DNA from: Streptosporangiaceae bacterium
Lineage (GTDB): Bacteria > Actinomycetota > Actinomycetes > Streptosporangiales > Streptosporangiaceae
Length of the DNA: 7,314 nt
Assembly: GCA_030043395.1 (NCBI GenBank)
Contig: JASHXW010000076.1
Location: 1 to 7,314 of the forward strand
Direction of reading: 5' to 3'
In this document: piece by piece, positions 6,024 through 7,314 of the stretch
Position numbering within the stretch: position 1 is the stretch's first letter
Layout of the letters: each line of letters begins with the position of its first letter
The notes under the pieces: generated by a model
What the model was told of the DNA's origin: nothing
Seen by the model: the letters and a program-made list of their open reading frames with translations, nothing else
The model's database searches: none
Made by a program: the position numbers and the translations under genes

Positions 6024-6040
6024 TATTAGCAACGCTAACA
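6024..6040. promoter_or_regulatory. TetR-type operator candidate abutting the MFS start codon
   Basis: TATTAGCAACGCTAACA contains TTAGC-AAC-GCTAA, a perfect 5-bp dyad with a three-base centre that extends to seven positions per arm with one mismatch. On the - strand it contains TAATAT (6028-6023) and TAGCGT (6037-6032), either of which could serve as part of a -10 box, so bound repressor would block transcription. Short-spaced AT-rich dyads like this are typical of TetR-family operators at efflux genes. The regulator gene is not in the window; it may lie beyond the right edge with the ABC genes. Confidence 0.5.
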
Positions 6041-6054
6041 AACCATCTTGACTT

Positions 6055-6077
6055 CCCAGCTTGGCGTCCTGGCTGGG
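6055..6077 (-). terminator. Candidate hairpin terminator after the ABC permease
   Basis: CCCAGC (6055-6060) and GCTGGG (6072-6077) form a 6-bp GC-rich stem with an 11-base loop, starting 13 bases past the permease stop codon and ending before the MFS operator. No U-tract follows, which is common for actinobacterial terminators but lowers certainty. Confidence 0.35.
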
Positions 6078-6089
6078 CCGACGTGCTCG

Positions 6090-7314
6090 CTACTCGATAT
6101 CGCGAGCGCGCAGCCCGATCAGGCCGGCCGCGGCCAGCACCACGGCTATCGCGGACAGCCACAGCAGCGGCGCGGCGCTCACCGCCCCGCCGGGCAGCTT
6201 CGGGGCGTGCGTGAACGGCGAGATGTCCATCACCCAGTGCGAGAGCTGCAGGGTCGCGCCGACGAGCGCCATCAGGACCGCGGCCCCGAGAACAGACCAG
6301 CTGGTGGCGGCGCTGGCCCTAGGAGCCAGCCCGAACAGGGCGACGGCCAGGCCGCCGAGCACGAGCGCGACAGGTACCTGCGCTAGTCCGGCTAGGACAA
6401 GCCTGCCGATCTCGGCCCCGCCGCCGCCCGCCCGGTAGGTATAGCCCAGGCCGGCCCCAAGCCCGGTCATCAGCATGATCAGCACGGTGCCGCCGAGGGC
6501 GATGACCACATGGCTCGATCCCCAGGAAACCCGCCCGGTTCCGGTGGCGAGCACGGAGTCGGCCCGCTCGTCGGTTTCTTCGGCGCGTAGTCGCAGGACG
6601 GATGAGATCGCGAACCCGGCGGCGAGCAGCCCGCAAAGGCCGAGGATGGCCGCGAGGTAGGCGTTGGACAAGCCCTCCTGGCCGCCCATCCTGGCCACGA
6701 TCTTCTTAAGTTCGGGAGTATTCAGCAGCCCCCCGATGCCCTTGGCCGAGCTACCGAGGACGACGCCGTAGACCAGGCCGGCTCCGGCCCAGCTAAGAAC
6801 CGTGGCGCGCTGCAGCCGCCAGGCGAGCCCGAGCGGGGTGCGCAGGGTCCCACCCGCCCTCGCGGGCCCCGGCCGCTGCGGCAGCAGCCCGGCGGCGTAA
6901 TCGCGGCGATCGGCCAGCAGGGCTGCGACAACGGCGACGACCACGAAGGTCAGGACCGGCAGCGCGAGCACCCACCAGCGGGGGCCGACAACCGGGGGAC
7001 AGGAACCGCGCGCGACAACCAGGCACATGTGGCTCTCCACAGCGAACGCCCGGTTCAGCTCGGCCCAGCCCATCGGCGACAGCCAGGTCAGCCAGCGAGG
7101 GCCCGTCGCGCTGGCCGAGTCACCGACGGCTCGCAACAGGAACGTCACGCCGACCACGACGAAAGCCAGTCCCCTGGCCGCTCTCGCGGACTCCGTGAGC
7201 TGCGCCGCGACCGCGGCGACGGCCGTGAAGACGAGACCGCTCCCGGCCATGCCGCCTGCTAGCGCGATCGACCCGCCGGCCGGCAGTCCAAGTGCTATCG
7301 CCGCTACCGACATC
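6090..7314 (-). CDS. ABC-2 type permease, polyketide-antibiotic exporter family (N-terminus outside the window)
   Basis: About 407 residues are visible. The frame is open to the right edge and family members run to roughly 530-550 residues, so about 130 N-terminal residues should lie beyond; the ATG at the very edge is probably internal. At least eight hydrophobic segments are visible, separated in the middle by a charged cytoplasmic region (ADRRDYAAGLLPQRPGPA, then LGLAWRLQR). The C-terminal LSHWVMDISPFTHAPKLPGG followed by SAAPLLWLSAIAV and ending in a GLRARDI-type tail is the signature I associate with actinobacterial 'exporter of polyketide antibiotics' permeases (COG3559-like). It would form the membrane part of an ABC exporter whose ATPase, and often a TetR regulator, normally sit just upstream, here past the right edge. 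The substrate is unknown. It lies on the same strand as the MFS gene, 68 bp upstream of it. Confidence 0.88.
   Translation of the reverse strand, partial: MSVAAIALGLPAGGSIALAGGMAGSGLVFTAVAAVAAQLTESARAARGLAFVVVGVTFLLRAVGDSASATGPRWLTWLSPMGWAELNRAFAVESHMCLVVARGSCPPVVGPRWWVLALPVLTFVVVAVVAALLADRRDYAAGLLPQRPGPARAGGTLRTPLGLAWRLQRATVLSWAGAGLVYGVVLGSSAKGIGGLLNTPELKKIVARMGGQEGLSNAYLAAILGLCGLLAAGFAISSVLRLRAEETDERADSVLATGTGRVSWGSSHVVIALGGTVLIMLMTGLGAGLGYTYRAGGGGAEIGRLVLAGLAQVPVALVLGGLAVALFGLAPRASAATSWSVLGAAVLMALVGATLQLSHWVMDISPFTHAPKLPGGAVSAAPLLWLSAIAVVLAAAGLIGLRARDIE

Noticed and set aside
5092..6051. 319-codon open frame on the + strand opposite the MFS gene
   Set aside because: The product is dominated by Arg, Glu, Asp and His, the mirror of membrane-protein codons on the other strand. 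DHA2 signatures occupy the - strand.
6022..6162. Longer N-terminus for the MFS gene from an ATG at 6162
   Set aside because: It would overlap the ABC permease gene by about 70 bases, adds a hydrophilic Arg-rich stretch unlike DHA2 N-termini, and would run across the palindrome and hairpin of the gap.

Overview
The window is GC-rich throughout, with GC-rich third codon positions, GTG as well as ATG starts and purine-rich Shine-Dalgarno (SD) sites. This fits a high-GC actinobacterium. The mix of a CFP30B-type VOC protein, a GH3 hydrolase with a KHFPGLG motif, an antibiotic-exporter type ABC permease and a DHA2 drug efflux protein points the same way. Genus is not resolvable from the sequence. 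I see no tRNA, rRNA, CRISPR array, insertion sequence or integrase.

Left block (1-2064, + strand): the last 26 codons of a gene entering from the left (best guess, a sulfotransferase-like protein); a PRMT-like SAM methyltransferase whose motif I is degenerate; and a complete class IV PLP aminotransferase. The aminotransferase is unusually close to the plant 'branched-chain aminotransferase-like' proteins, in which a sulfotransferase-like domain is fused to this aminotransferase. The block may therefore be a split version of that pair with a methyltransferase between, i.e. a small-molecule modification operon of unknown product. This is the most novel-looking part of the window.

Middle block (2061-4526): a GH3 family (NagZ-like) exported hydrolase on the - strand, convergent with the aminotransferase (their stop codons overlap in one CTAG). 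It is divergent from a two-domain VOC/glyoxalase-fold protein resembling mycobacterial CFP30B (Rv0577). I place the GH3 start at a GTG at 3377, because it has a good SD and opens a clean export signal. That leaves a divergent intergenic region of about 350 bp (3378-3725) rich in inverted repeats.

Right block (4543-7314, - strand): a DHA2 family 14-TM MFS efflux protein, preceded by the C-terminal three quarters of an ABC-2 type permease of the 'exporter of polyketide antibiotics' type, which runs off the right edge. The 68-bp gap between them holds a candidate hairpin terminator and a TetR-type palindrome that abuts the MFS start codon. The MFS gene is therefore probably a separately controlled drug-efflux unit next to an ABC exporter operon.

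Family assignments are from reading the proteins by eye and from remembered family motifs; no search was run.
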